Shown here in pieces: positions 43,356 to 53,122 of a DNA stretch of 64,000 nucleotides (its first letter is position 1; every line of letters starts with the position of its first letter). Under the pieces are notes generated by a model. It was given only the letters and a program-made list of their open reading frames with translations. It did not search any database and was not told where the DNA came from. The stretch spans positions 62,001 to 126,000 of the forward strand of contig NZ_CAJUPR010000006.1 in assembly GCF_910588665.1 (NCBI RefSeq), in the 5' to 3' direction. Source of the stretch: an uncultured Brachyspira sp. (GTDB taxonomy: Bacteria; Spirochaetota; Brachyspiria; Brachyspirales; Brachyspiraceae). The position numbers and the translations under genes were made by a program.

Positions 43356-44798
43356 ATGAACAAAAAATTATTGAGTATTGTCATATTAATATCCGTTATA
43401 ATTCTAAGTTCCTGCAAAGCGGCAAATTCAATGAATGAATACAGAAAACTAAAAACTATAGAAAATACGGAAGATTACGGACCTTTAATAGACTTTCTAA
43501 AAACACTGCCTAAAACAGAAAAAGAAAATTCTCAGTCTCCATATAATGAATTAACAACATTCATTACTGGAAGAAATCAGATATTATCGTCAAATTATAA
43601 AGAAGGATTTGAAACTCTTGCAAGATTTATATTCACCTACCCTTCAAGCTATTATGAGAGCGAGGCTTCCTATTTATTTGGTCAGGCATTGATATATATG
43701 GTTGAAAATGATCCTCTGTATATAGAAGAATTTTATACTAAATTATTGTATGAGGGTATAGTTGAAGGAGAGGAAAACAATAATGATAATGTTGCAAACT
43801 TAAACGATTCTTTAAAAAAAATATACAGCCAAATGGGAATTATTGTAAAAGACGGACAATACTCTTTTAACGGATATACATTTGACAGAATACTTCAAGA
43901 TGAAGAAAGCGTATTTCCTTTAAAAGATTTTGCCTATTATTTCAGCATAAGACATAGATTCTCTAATATAATAAATGAAAATGATAAATCTAAATTCATC
44001 ACAAACATAACATATATAAAAAGATTCTCAGACAGATACAGAACCAGCATATTACAAGACAGCATATTAAATAATAAATCATATTTTCCTGACAATCTTC
44101 CTTTTACTTTAACTGCAAATGAAAAGAAAAATTATGAGGATATGAAAAAAACTATAGAAAAAAGAATAGAAGATATAAGACCTCAATTTGAAGATGAATA
44201 CTATGTAATAGGAAACGGCATAATAATAAGAGACAGAATACCAGCTGTTGCATCAGGAACAGAAAAAGAACTATATAAATTATATAATTATGATTTTGTA
44301 ACTGTATTAAATAAAACTAATGTATATAATGCTAAAGAAAGAGAGAGAGAAGATTGGGCTTTAGTAAAATATGATACATACTACGGACCTATAATAGGAT
44401 GGAGCTATTTAAGATATATGACAAATAATATACAGAATATGGAAGATGCATTTAATAATTATAAGTCGGCTATGAACTCATATAAAAATTATGATTATCT
44501 GAAAGCATCAGATTTTTTCTCTTATATACTGAATAATCCTAATACAAATTATTTGACAGATAAATCGGTTTATTTTCTATGGAAAGTTAATAATAAAATA
44601 GGAGAATTGGTAAGTTCTAAAAATAATCCTTACTATAAATATGTATTGGATTATCCTAAATATTTTTATTATAATACTAATAATAATGTGCTTCAAAGCT
44701 CTACTTTATTATATAACTATCTGGTAAAAATACTGCCTACTAATCCATACAGATTTGTTATAAGCGGAGACAGCGAAGCGGAATACAGCGTAGATTAA
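43356..44798 (+). CDS. Lipoprotein with bacterial SH3-like domain
   Basis: A 480-aa lipoprotein (lipobox LSSC, C20). Residues 25-275 are helical. At about 283-352 lies an SH3b-type barrel (YYVIGNGIIIRDRIPAVASG, WALVKYDTYYGPIIGWSYL), known for binding peptidoglycan. The C-terminal part is helical and TPR-like (YKNYDYLKASDFFSYILNNP). It follows ptsI by 6 bp, so is read from the same message, with no evident functional link. Confidence 0.65.
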   Translation: MNKKLLSIVILISVIILSSCKAANSMNEYRKLKTIENTEDYGPLIDFLKTLPKTEKENSQSPYNELTTFITGRNQILSSNYKEGFETLARFIFTYPSSYYESEASYLFGQALIYMVENDPLYIEEFYTKLLYEGIVEGEENNNDNVANLNDSLKKIYSQMGIIVKDGQYSFNGYTFDRILQDEESVFPLKDFAYYFSIRHRFSNIINENDKSKFITNITYIKRFSDRYRTSILQDSILNNKSYFPDNLPFTLTANEKKNYEDMKKTIEKRIEDIRPQFEDEYYVIGNGIIIRDRIPAVASGTEKELYKLYNYDFVTVLNKTNVYNAKEREREDWALVKYDTYYGPIIGWSYLRYMTNNIQNMEDAFNNYKSAMNSYKNYDYLKASDFFSYILNNPNTNYLTDKSVYFLWKVNNKIGELVSSKNNPYYKYVLDYPKYFYYNTNNNVLQSSTLLYNYLVKILPTNPYRFVISGDSEAEYSVD

Positions 44799-44878
44799 TA
44801 AAATAATTTTATTTAATATTTATTTTTTATAATTACTTAATTTATACAAGCATATAAATATAATCAAATATATGAAGC

Positions 44879-45742
44879 TTATGAAATGAATACTTGTTCT
44901 TCATAATATTCTTTAGCCATAGAATAAAACTCAGCAGCCTTCTCATAATTTCCTTCTATAAATTCAATATTTCCCAAATGAAAATAATCGCTTGAATTAG
45001 GATTTTCTTTTATTTTTTTGCTGTATTTAGCTTTGCTTTCTTCCAAGTTAGGATAATTATCTTTTAAGCTTTTGCTTCTGAGATTTTTAAGAGCAAGAAT
45101 TTCTGGAGTGTCTGCAGGATACATAGCTAAAGCCTGCAGATACATATTTTCCGCTTTTTTATAATCTTTAATCTCATGAAGACAAACACCGTAATAATGA
45201 TAATCATTATGATCAGCCAATTTATTATCCACTAATATTTTATAAAAATTCATAGCTTCTTTATAAAGACCATTTCTAAAAAAATAATTAGCCATATAAA
45301 CTAAAGCAACCCTATCTTTATTATTTATTTTAAGTACATTCTTAGCCGCTTCTAATCCCTTATCCTCCTCTTTAAGAACAGTGCATAATGATAAAAACTC
45401 ATAATAAGGATTAAGATCAGATGAACTGTACAAGGTAATGCCCTTTCTATAAAGTTCAAAAGCATCTTCAAGTTTGCATTCTTTTTTTGCTATAGTTCCC
45501 AAAATAAAATATGCTTCAGCCGCCATCCAATATTCTAGGAAAGTGTTTAAAAATATTTTAGCATGCTCATAATCGCTGTTTTCAAATAGAGAAACTGCAA
45601 CCTGTAAATATGCTCTCATATCATCTGAAGTGCTTAATCTCATACTTCTTTTCAAAGCCTCAATAGCTTCTTCATTTACTCCTTTCTTTAATAACTCTTC
45701 GGCAAGATTGCTTAATTTCATTGCTTTAGTATTAGTAGACAC
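44879..45742 (-). CDS. TPR-repeat protein
   Basis: A 287-aa protein built almost wholly of TPR units (LAEELLKKGVNEEAIEALKRSM; YFILGTIAKKECKLEDAFELYRKGI; YHYYGVCLHEIKDYKKAENMYLQAL; YFHLGNIEFIEGNYEKAAEFYSMA). No signal peptide, so cytoplasmic. It starts 16 bp after the LamG/FN3 gene and is probably co-transcribed with it. Confidence 0.8.
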   Translation of the reverse strand: MSTNTKAMKLSNLAEELLKKGVNEEAIEALKRSMRLSTSDDMRAYLQVAVSLFENSDYEHAKIFLNTFLEYWMAAEAYFILGTIAKKECKLEDAFELYRKGITLYSSSDLNPYYEFLSLCTVLKEEDKGLEAAKNVLKINNKDRVALVYMANYFFRNGLYKEAMNFYKILVDNKLADHNDYHYYGVCLHEIKDYKKAENMYLQALAMYPADTPEILALKNLRSKSLKDNYPNLEESKAKYSKKIKENPNSSDYFHLGNIEFIEGNYEKAAEFYSMAKEYYEEQVFIS

Positions 45743-45758
45743 AATAATACTCCTTTTT

Positions 45759-47171
45759 TTAATAAACTGGTCTTACATAAACTTCTTTAGAATAACCGCT
45801 CTCTATATTTCCGCCCTCTCCTCCTATAGCAGTAATGGTAAAATAATAAACTTCACCTTCATTTAAGCCTTCCACAACATATTCGCTTTGATTTCCTATT
45901 ACTATAGGCTTATATTGAGTATCATTATAAATACCCGACTTAGTACCGTAGTAAATTTTATATCCCGTTATATTTTCATGAGAACCCTCCCATTTAAGCA
46001 TAACAGAACTGCCGTTTACAGCAGAGGCATTTAAATTAATAGGTATTAAAGGCTCTTTTGCATAATGATAAACTATAGAAACATTATTTAATACAGGCGT
46101 AATATTTCTATCAACATTGCTCTTTAATACAGATCTTATTTGAATATATCTAGACCTGCCGTCTTTTATTGTATTTGTATTATATTTCAAAGGCTGCCAA
46201 TCTATATTTAAATCATTAGGAGCAAAATAATAATCTGAAGTTCTATAATATAAATCTATATAGCTTCCGTTAGTAAAATTACCAGCATAATTAATAGAAT
46301 CTATAAATGTATTTTTATTTTGAAAATCTATAACCTTGCTTATTACCTCTCCATCTATAGTATATCCGTATAAATTAAAATTCTGCTTATAATGAGGCGT
46401 AAAATAGAAAGCGTCTAAAGCTCCTATAAAACCCTGCCCCAAATATAAAGGATCTAATTTTATATTCTCAAATTCTATAATATAAGGAGAACCTGAGGCA
46501 TCTCCTGTACTTGTTAAATATATTATCTGATCTTCAAGTCCGTCTATATATTTTACCAATTTTCCTGTAGAAGCATCAAAACTTACGCTATGATGTCTCC
46601 ATTCATTTTCTTTCAAATATTCTCCTTCGGACAATATTACATTTGTATAAACTCCGTTATATGAAAATAAATTATTGAATTGCCAAACCAACCTGCCGTT
46701 AATAATATTTGCCCTTACACCCGAGTATTTTGTAGCTCCATTATCATTATATATGGTAGTTTTTGACAATACCTGAGAGTTCATTCTTATTCTATAAGGA
46801 TTTAAGAAAAACTCCAAAGTAAAACTTGTCATCGTATCATAAAAATTATGCATATTATCGCCTAAATAATAATTTATTTTTACATACGACCTAATATTGG
46901 GAAATAATATTGCATCTCCTCCATTGGTGCCTGATATATATCTGATATCTTTACTATACATAATACCATGCAGAATACTGGAATCAAATACTGAAGTTCC
47001 AGATAAATAATTAATATATATATCATTATTGTTTAATACAAAACTGCCCGATGCATTATTTAAAGTTGTATAATAAATATTATTTGTATCGGAAAATACA
47101 TCATAAACGGCGGCATTTAAATTAGCCGTAAAATATAAAACAAACGCTATAAAAAAAACTATATAACGCAC
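45759..47171 (-). CDS. Secreted LamG/concanavalin-like plus fibronectin type III protein
   Basis: A 470-aa exported protein. I choose the GTG at 47171: AGGA is 7 nt upstream, whereas the TTG two codons earlier is only 1 nt from it. The signal peptide is MRYIVFFIAFVLYFTANLNA. Residues about 90-260 resemble a LamG/concanavalin jelly roll (SFTLEFFLNPYRIR; EWRHHSVSFDASTGKLVKYIDGLED; FIGALDAFYF). A C-terminal FN3 domain (about 370-465) is clear: PINLNASAVNGSSVMLKWEGS, GYKIYYGTKSG, VYYFTITAIGG. It is likely a surface or periplasmic glycan- or protein-binding protein. Confidence 0.7.
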   Translation of the reverse strand: MRYIVFFIAFVLYFTANLNAAVYDVFSDTNNIYYTTLNNASGSFVLNNNDIYINYLSGTSVFDSSILHGIMYSKDIRYISGTNGGDAILFPNIRSYVKINYYLGDNMHNFYDTMTSFTLEFFLNPYRIRMNSQVLSKTTIYNDNGATKYSGVRANIINGRLVWQFNNLFSYNGVYTNVILSEGEYLKENEWRHHSVSFDASTGKLVKYIDGLEDQIIYLTSTGDASGSPYIIEFENIKLDPLYLGQGFIGALDAFYFTPHYKQNFNLYGYTIDGEVISKVIDFQNKNTFIDSINYAGNFTNGSYIDLYYRTSDYYFAPNDLNIDWQPLKYNTNTIKDGRSRYIQIRSVLKSNVDRNITPVLNNVSIVYHYAKEPLIPINLNASAVNGSSVMLKWEGSHENITGYKIYYGTKSGIYNDTQYKPIVIGNQSEYVVEGLNEGEVYYFTITAIGGEGGNIESGYSKEVYVRPVY

Positions 47172-47355
47172 ATTCAAGTCCTAATTATTATATTTCTTTA
47201 ATAATTATTCGGATATTTTTTAAATTTCATTATCAAAAATATAACAAAATATTATCACACTATAAATTAATATATCATAATAATATTGCAGCTATATATA
47301 AGTAAAACTAACAAAAAAAGATTTGTTATAATTTTTTTTGAAAATCAAAAACATA

Positions 47356-48063
47356 TTATAAGCTATAGGAAAACTCTATCAAAGCATAAGTTTTATTATC
47401 TTCGCTGTCAAACTTCAATAAAACTTTATTATCAAAATCAGATTTTTTTACAACTATTATATCTCCCAATGCGGCAGGCATTCTGTATTCTATTCTTATT
47501 CTTTTATAATAATCTTCCGCATAATACAAAGCCATATCTATATATCTTGCATTATTAACATGATTATTATCATCTATGCAATATTTTCTTACTTTAAATC
47601 TGTCAGTTTCCTTAAGTAAATTATTATCAAATTTTATTTTTCTGGACATATAATTCATTTCCTGCTTTTTATCAAATTTAAAATTTTCTATAAATGAAGA
47701 CGGAAGTCTAATCAAAGCTCCGCTTAATAGATCTACAAATCCGCCTACAGCATAGCAAACAGCAAGTTCATTATCATTTTCATCATATATAAAAGTATTT
47801 CTATATCCGTAAGCCTCATTACATTCATATACATAAGTGCGTACTATTACTTTATCTCCGTATTTTGGAAGCTTATATATATCAACTTGTCTTGACACTA
47901 AAAACATACTTATATTATTTTCATTAAAATATTTTGTAAGCTCTGTATTGGAATCTAATTGAAAAAAAGAACAGTCCTGCATCATATCAAATACGGATGA
48001 GGTTTTAAGAAATCCGTTTTTATCAATTTGGCTTGTACCTACAATAGTTTTCATCTCATACAT
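47356..48063 (-). CDS. Acyl-ACP thioesterase (FatA/FatB-like)
   Basis: A 235-aa double-hotdog enzyme that releases fatty acids from acyl carrier protein. The N-terminal hotdog includes SSVFDMMQDCSFFQLD and VSRQVDIYKLPKYGDKVIVRTYV. The second has YCIDDNNHVNNARYIDMAL, where N167/H168 belong to the conserved (D/N)xNxHVNN catalytic motif. Bacterial members are common in anaerobes, where they may set acyl-chain supply or produce free fatty acids. AAGG lies about 10 nt before the ATG. Confidence 0.85.
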   Translation of the reverse strand: MYEMKTIVGTSQIDKNGFLKTSSVFDMMQDCSFFQLDSNTELTKYFNENNISMFLVSRQVDIYKLPKYGDKVIVRTYVYECNEAYGYRNTFIYDENDNELAVCYAVGGFVDLLSGALIRLPSSFIENFKFDKKQEMNYMSRKIKFDNNLLKETDRFKVRKYCIDDNNHVNNARYIDMALYYAEDYYKRIRIEYRMPAALGDIIVVKKSDFDNKVLLKFDSEDNKTYALIEFSYSL

Positions 48064-48097
48064 AAATGATATACCTTTTATTTAATTTTTAATTGAT

Positions 48098-48125
48098 ATT
48101 ATAATACTAAAAATATAATTGTCAA
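48098..48125 (-). promoter_or_regulatory. Sigma-70 promoter for the thioesterase gene
   Basis: On the minus strand TTGACA (48120-48125), a 16-bp spacer and TATAAT (48098-48103), 35 bp before the start codon. Confidence 0.75.
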
Positions 48126-48141
48126 AAAATTAATAATAATA

Positions 48142-48169
48142 TTGCATTTTATATATAATACATTATAAT
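48142..48169 (+). promoter_or_regulatory. Sigma-70 promoter for the alpha/beta hydrolase gene
   Basis: TTGCAT (48142-48147), a 16-bp spacer and TATAAT (48164-48169). The predicted start falls within about 5 nt of the ATG at 48181, which has no ribosome site, so the message may be nearly leaderless. Confidence 0.55.
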
Positions 48170-48180
48170 CAGTAAAATAT

Positions 48181-49125
48181 ATGAAAGATTTTTTTGAAGA
48201 ATTTGTAAATATAAACGGAATAAAACAATATTTTATTCATTATTTCAGAAAATCCGATACAACTGTAATATTTCTGCATGGAGGTCCTGCTCAGTCTGAA
48301 GCTCATTTTCTTTATAAAACCGAAAATGAAAACAATAATTACAATTTAGTATATTATGATCAAAGAGGAACAGGAAAAACTTATATAAAAAATAAATCAT
48401 CAGGCAATGAAATTACAATAGAAATTTTAATTGATGACTTAAAAGAAACTATTAATTATATCAGAAATAAATACAAATCAAAATATATAATACTGCTTGG
48501 ACATTCTTGGGGAAGCGTACTTGGAATAGAATTTATAAAAAAATACAGTAATGAAGTTTCCGCTTATATAGGCATAGGTCAGGTTGTGGATATTAAAAAA
48601 GGCGAGAGAATAGCCTATGAACATTGCTTAAATATAGTCAGGCAATCAGAAAATAAAAAATATATAAATAAAATGAATGCATTAAAAGATTATCCGTATT
48701 GCATAAATAAAGATAATGCATATAAATTATTAGGAATATTCAGAAACATACAAATAAAATACAGATTGGCGGGATACAATAAGGGTGTCTTAAAACTGCT
48801 TAATATAATATTCAAAAGCCCTATATTTTCTATAAATGATCTTTTTGCACCTATACTATCTTTAAAAGCAAATAAAAATTTATTAAACTATTTAATAGAT
48901 TACAGTACTTATAATTTTCTTAATTTTGATATACCTATATTTTTTATATGCGGTATGAATGATTGGCAGGTACCAAGCGTATTAGCAAAAGAATATATTG
49001 ATAAAATAAATGCCACAGATAAAGACTGCTTTTTTATTCAGAATGCAGGACATTTATTAAATATTGAAAATACAAAAGATTATTTAGCTGCATTAAATAT
49101 AATATCAGACAGAATAAAATATTAA
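48181..49125 (+). CDS. Alpha/beta hydrolase, proline-iminopeptidase-like
   Basis: A 314-aa hydrolase. Oxyanion motif HGGP is at 33-36, DQRGTGKT at 60-67, nucleophile elbow GHSWGS at 107-112 (S109), the acid in GMNDWQVPS, and the final histidine in NAGHLL. The HGGP plus DQRGxGxS pair is typical of prolyl aminopeptidase (S33) relatives, but other ester or amide substrates are possible. No Shine-Dalgarno is visible. Confidence 0.82.
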   Translation: MKDFFEEFVNINGIKQYFIHYFRKSDTTVIFLHGGPAQSEAHFLYKTENENNNYNLVYYDQRGTGKTYIKNKSSGNEITIEILIDDLKETINYIRNKYKSKYIILLGHSWGSVLGIEFIKKYSNEVSAYIGIGQVVDIKKGERIAYEHCLNIVRQSENKKYINKMNALKDYPYCINKDNAYKLLGIFRNIQIKYRLAGYNKGVLKLLNIIFKSPIFSINDLFAPILSLKANKNLLNYLIDYSTYNFLNFDIPIFFICGMNDWQVPSVLAKEYIDKINATDKDCFFIQNAGHLLNIENTKDYLAALNIISDRIKY

Positions 49126-49140
49126 CTAAAATATTATATA

Positions 49141-49857
49141 TTATAATAAAACAGCAAGCGTAAGCATTCTTCCTATCTGAACACCGTCTCTTCTATATGA
49201 ATAAAACTCTTTATCGTGTGTATTAAAACCTGATATTTCAATATTATTCTCAGAGATCCCCAAAGAAAGCATTTGATCTTTTATTTCCAAACCATTATCA
49301 ATATGCCACCTATTATTAATTATACTCTTATTCTTAAAATAAATAGCCACTTCATCTCCTACTTCATAATCTTTTAATGCTATATAAGGAGCAATATAAG
49401 CATACATTTTATCAGGACAGGCATTATATTCTTTTATCATTAAATTAATAGTTTTTGCCGTAATGTTCTGAGCTGTTCCCTTCCAGCCTGAATGAATAGC
49501 CGCCATAGATTTAGTTTTACCGCAGTATATAATAACAGGAGCGCAATCAGCCGTCTGTACAACTAAAGGAGTATTCTTAAGATTGGTTATAAGGGCATCT
49601 GTATTTTCAACAGCTTTTTCTCTTCCGCCGAATAATTTAATATTATTTTCATCTATTTTTACTATATTTTCCTTATGAACCTGATGCATAAATATGGATT
49701 TATTTATGTCTAAATTAATATAATTAAAAAACTCTTCTTCTTTATTTTTTCTGTATTCTAAAGTTACATTTTCAGCTTCAATATCAGTGCCTTTAGACAA
49801 TACGGCTATATATATTTTTTTACTGTTGTTTTCGGAAGGATAAAAAACATTAAGCAT
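49141..49857 (-). CDS. pgeF: Peptidoglycan editing factor PgeF (YfiH/DUF152 family)
   Basis: A 238-aa Cu/Zn-binding protein formerly called polyphenol oxidase. Metal ligands H61 (MHQVHKE), C105 (QTADCAPV) and H122 (IHSGWKGT) are all present. In E. coli the family removes wrongly built muropeptide precursors with L-Ser in place of L-Ala; that role is inferred here. Its start overlaps the coiled-coil gene upstream by 8 bp, so translation is coupled. Confidence 0.9.
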   Translation of the reverse strand: MLNVFYPSENNSKKIYIAVLSKGTDIEAENVTLEYRKNKEEEFFNYINLDINKSIFMHQVHKENIVKIDENNIKLFGGREKAVENTDALITNLKNTPLVVQTADCAPVIIYCGKTKSMAAIHSGWKGTAQNITAKTINLMIKEYNACPDKMYAYIAPYIALKDYEVGDEVAIYFKNKSIINNRWHIDNGLEIKDQMLSLGISENNIEISGFNTHDKEFYSYRRDGVQIGRMLTLAVLL

Positions 49858-50086
49858 TCTTCAGTCTTTTAATCTCTTCTTCTAACTCTTTTACTTTAGC
49901 TGTCAATTCTTTAGTCTCATTTCTGGACTGCTCCATAATATTTTCATATAAAACAAAAAATTTTTTAGCATAGTCTAACTTCTGTTTTAATTGGCTTATC
50001 TCTTCTTTATAAACATCTATTTTAGAAGAAAGCAGTTTATTATCTTCCTGAAGTTCCAAAATAATATCATTATCTGTATATTCCAC
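49850..50086 (-). CDS. Small coiled-coil protein
   Basis: A 78-aa protein that is one continuous heptad coiled coil (LELQEDNKLLSSKIDVYKEE; LTAKVKELEEEIKRLKNA). The size and pattern recall ZapB or similar septal coiled-coil proteins, but there is no sequence motif to prove it. It overlaps pgeF, which may suggest a cell-wall or division context. Confidence 0.6.
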   Translation of the reverse strand: MEYTDNDIILELQEDNKLLSSKIDVYKEEISQLKQKLDYAKKFFVLYENIMEQSRNETKELTAKVKELEEEIKRLKNA

Positions 50087-50226
50087 TTTTCTACAAGTCC
50101 TATAATTATAAAATATATAATATCTATTATGTACATTATAAATAAATTGTCAAGTATTATTATATAATAATACAAAAATTATAAAACTTATAAATGATAA
50201 TCTTAAAAACTAATTCTAATTACATA

Positions 50227-51315
50227 TTATATATTAGATACTATTATATCACCCATTTCAGAACATTTAACCTGCTTATATAAGCGAGCCGTCATATTAT
50301 ATTTCGGCATAATATCAGAGGTTCTATATCCTTCATCAAGAGCCCTGTAAACAGCATTTTCAATATCTTCAGCTTCTTTAATTCCATCAAAAGAATATCT
50401 GAACATCATAGCAAGAGAAAGTATAGTGCCGATAGGATTCGCCAAATCTCTGCCTGCAATATCTGGAGCCGAACCATGAATAGGTTCATACATTCCAAAA
50501 GCATTGCCGCAAAGACTTGCAGAAGGTGCCATACCTATAGAACCGCTTATAATACTTGCCTCGTCGGAAAGTATATCGCCGAACATATTTTCGGTAACTA
50601 TAACACCGAATTGAGACGGATTAGAAACTATCTGCATAGCTGCATTATCAACATACATATCATTATACTGAATATCGCTGTATTCTTTTGATAAATCATT
50701 CATAATTTCACGCCATAATCTTGAAGTATGAAGAACATTAGCTTTATCAACCGAAGTCAAAGATTTTTTTAATTTTCTAGCAATATCAAAAGCCATTTTT
50801 CCTATTCTTATTATATCTGTTTCGCTATAAAGCATAATATCCGAAGCCTGTCTTACTCCGTTAGTAATTTCAATTTTATGATCTCCGAAATATATTCCTC
50901 CTGTAAGCTCTCTTACAATGATAAAATCTATCATATCTTTACATATACTTTCTTTAAGAGGAGAAGCATATTCTAAAGATTTTAATATTTTTGTAGGTCT
51001 TATATTAGCATAAAGATTAAGTTCTTTTCTAAGCTTTAATAATCCTTTTTCTGGTCTGTTTTCTAAAGCTACACTATCCCATTTAGGTCCTCCTACAGAA
51101 CCAAGCAGTATGGAATCGGATTTTTTGCATTTTTCCAAATTTTCATCTGTAAGAGGAACTCCATATTTATCAATAGAAACGCCCCCCATATCAACATATT
51201 CTAAATTAAACTTATGAGAATATTTTACGGCTACCTTATTCAGCACATCAACAGCTCTGTCAATTATTTCAGGACCAACTCCGTCTCCTTTAATAACAGC
51301 AATATTTTTTTTCAT
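50227..51315 (-). CDS. leuB: 3-isopropylmalate dehydrogenase
   Basis: A 362-aa NAD-dependent enzyme that oxidises and decarboxylates 3-isopropylmalate, the third step of leucine synthesis. GDGVGPEI is at the N-terminus, the substrate-binding arginines lie around GLLKLRKELNLYANIRP, the metal acids are in TENMFGDILSDEAS, and the cofactor loop is EPIHGSAPDIAGRDLANP. GGGGATA precedes the ATG. It is the last gene of the ilv-leu operon, 5 bp after leuD. Confidence 0.95.
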   Translation of the reverse strand: MKKNIAVIKGDGVGPEIIDRAVDVLNKVAVKYSHKFNLEYVDMGGVSIDKYGVPLTDENLEKCKKSDSILLGSVGGPKWDSVALENRPEKGLLKLRKELNLYANIRPTKILKSLEYASPLKESICKDMIDFIIVRELTGGIYFGDHKIEITNGVRQASDIMLYSETDIIRIGKMAFDIARKLKKSLTSVDKANVLHTSRLWREIMNDLSKEYSDIQYNDMYVDNAAMQIVSNPSQFGVIVTENMFGDILSDEASIISGSIGMAPSASLCGNAFGMYEPIHGSAPDIAGRDLANPIGTILSLAMMFRYSFDGIKEAEDIENAVYRALDEGYRTSDIMPKYNMTARLYKQVKCSEMGDIIVSNI

Positions 51316-51320
51316 AACTA

Positions 51321-51824
51321 TTATCCCCTATAATTTTTTATAGAATTTAAAAGCCCGTTAGAATTAATTATTTTTTTAATAAACTCTGGAAAAGGCTCGG
51401 CTTTATAACTTTCATTTTTTGTTATATTTGTTATTATGCCGTTATCAAAATCAACTTCAACATAATCGCCGTCATCTATTTTTTTACTCGCCTCATCGCA
51501 TTCCAATATGGCAAGCCCTATATTAATAGAATTTCTATAAAATATTCTAGCAAAAGAAGATGCTATGACACAGGATATACCAGACTCTTTAATTGCAATT
51601 GGAGCATGTTCTCTTGACGACCCGCATCCGAAATTATATCCTCCTGCAATTATATCTCCTGATTTTACTTTATTTACAAAATCCCTATCAATATCTTCCA
51701 TACAATGCGCCGCCAATTCTTTATGATCAGCGGTATTTAAATATCTGGCTGGAATAATAACATCAGTATCAACATTATCTCCGTATTTATGAACTAAACC
51801 CTTAGCTTTCATATTATTCTCCAA
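51321..51824 (-). CDS. leuD: 3-isopropylmalate dehydratase, small subunit
   Basis: A 167-aa swivel subunit with KYGDNVDTDVIIPARYL, FGCGSSREHAP and ASSFARIFYRNSINIGLAI. The short length, about 165 aa rather than 200, is that of the clostridial/archaeal-type enzyme and matches the short LeuC partner. It lies 12 bp after leuC. Confidence 0.94.
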   Translation of the reverse strand: MENNMKAKGLVHKYGDNVDTDVIIPARYLNTADHKELAAHCMEDIDRDFVNKVKSGDIIAGGYNFGCGSSREHAPIAIKESGISCVIASSFARIFYRNSINIGLAILECDEASKKIDDGDYVEVDFDNGIITNITKNESYKAEPFPEFIKKIINSNGLLNSIKNYRG

Positions 51825-51836
51825 ATCATATAATTT

Positions 51837-53084
51837 TTATTTAGGCTCTGTTATATATCCCGTCAAAGCACTGTATGCGGCGGTGGCGGGACTAGCTAAA
51901 TATACTTTAGAAGTTTTATCTCCCATTCTTCCTACAAAGTTTCTATTAGTTGTAGCAACGGCAACTTCATCATGCGCAAGTATTCCCATATATCCTCCTA
52001 AACAAGGTCCGCAAGTCGGAGTAGATACTGCGCAGCCTGCATCAATAAATATATCTATATAGCCTAATTTTATGCATTCTTTATAAACTTTCTGAGTAGC
52101 AGGAATAATTATGCATCTTACATTTTTAGCTATTTTATTTCCTTTTAGAATATCGGCGGCTATTGCCATATCTGATAATCTGCCGTTTGTGCATGAACCT
52201 ATAACCACCTGATCTACTTTTATATCTTTTAATTCTTTAGCCTCTTTCGTATTTTCAGGCAAATGAGGACACGCAACAGTAGGCTCTATTGCAGATAAAT
52301 CAATATCATATTCTTTTTCATAAACGGCATCATCGTCTGCATTAAAAACAGTATAATCTCTTTTTACTATTGTATTTAAATACTCTACCGTTTGATTATC
52401 AACTTCAAATATTCCGTTTTTCGCTCCAGCCTCTATAGCCATATTGCAAATACAAGCCCTATCATCCATATTAAGAGATGAAACGCCTTCTCCCCTAAAC
52501 TCCATAGATTTATATAAAGCTCCGTCAACACCTATCATACCGATAATATAAAGTATAACATCTTTTCCAGATACATTATTTTTTAATTTGCCTTTAAGAT
52601 TAAATTTAACAGCAGAAGGGACTTTAAACCAAACCTCTCCTGTGGCCATAGCGCAAGCCATATCGGTGCTTCCAACACCTGTGGAGAAAGCTCCGAAAGC
52701 TCCGTAAGTACAGGTATGAGAATCTGCCCCTATTATAAGTTCTCCAGGTGCAACCAAGCCTTTTTCAGGTAAAAGAGCATGCTCAACTCCCATATCGCCT
52801 ACATCGTAATAATGAATAATATTATGTTTATCTGCAAAATCTCTGCACTGCCTGCATTGCTCTGCGGCTTTAATATCTTTATTCGGAGCAAAATGATCCA
52901 TAACCAAAGCTATTTTTTCATTATCAAATACATCAGTAAAACCAAATTTTTCAAATTCATTAATTGCAACAGGGCTTGTTATATCATTTCCTAAAACTAA
53001 ATCTGTTTTAACCATGATAAGCCTGCCTGCCTCAACCCTATCAACATCTGCATGCGCCGCTAAAATTTTCTGAGTAATAGTCAT
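51837..53084 (-). CDS. leuC: 3-isopropylmalate dehydratase, large subunit
   Basis: A 415-aa iron-sulfur aconitase-family subunit that isomerises 2- to 3-isopropylmalate with LeuD. The cluster cysteines are C298 (GSCTNGR) and C358/C361 (TPTCGPCLGG), and GADSHTCTYGAFG is at 119-131. The 415-aa length marks the short type, rather than the 470-aa enterobacterial form. Confidence 0.94.
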   Translation of the reverse strand: MTITQKILAAHADVDRVEAGRLIMVKTDLVLGNDITSPVAINEFEKFGFTDVFDNEKIALVMDHFAPNKDIKAAEQCRQCRDFADKHNIIHYYDVGDMGVEHALLPEKGLVAPGELIIGADSHTCTYGAFGAFSTGVGSTDMACAMATGEVWFKVPSAVKFNLKGKLKNNVSGKDVILYIIGMIGVDGALYKSMEFRGEGVSSLNMDDRACICNMAIEAGAKNGIFEVDNQTVEYLNTIVKRDYTVFNADDDAVYEKEYDIDLSAIEPTVACPHLPENTKEAKELKDIKVDQVVIGSCTNGRLSDMAIAADILKGNKIAKNVRCIIIPATQKVYKECIKLGYIDIFIDAGCAVSTPTCGPCLGGYMGILAHDEVAVATTNRNFVGRMGDKTSKVYLASPATAAYSALTGYITEPK

Positions 53085-53122
53085 ATTTATATCCTTAAAA
53101 TTGTATAAGCTTAAAAAAATTA

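Noticed and set aside
47286..47558. Plus-strand ORF of 90 codons
   Set aside because: It overlaps the end of the acyl-ACP thioesterase gene, which has clear catalytic motifs on the other strand.
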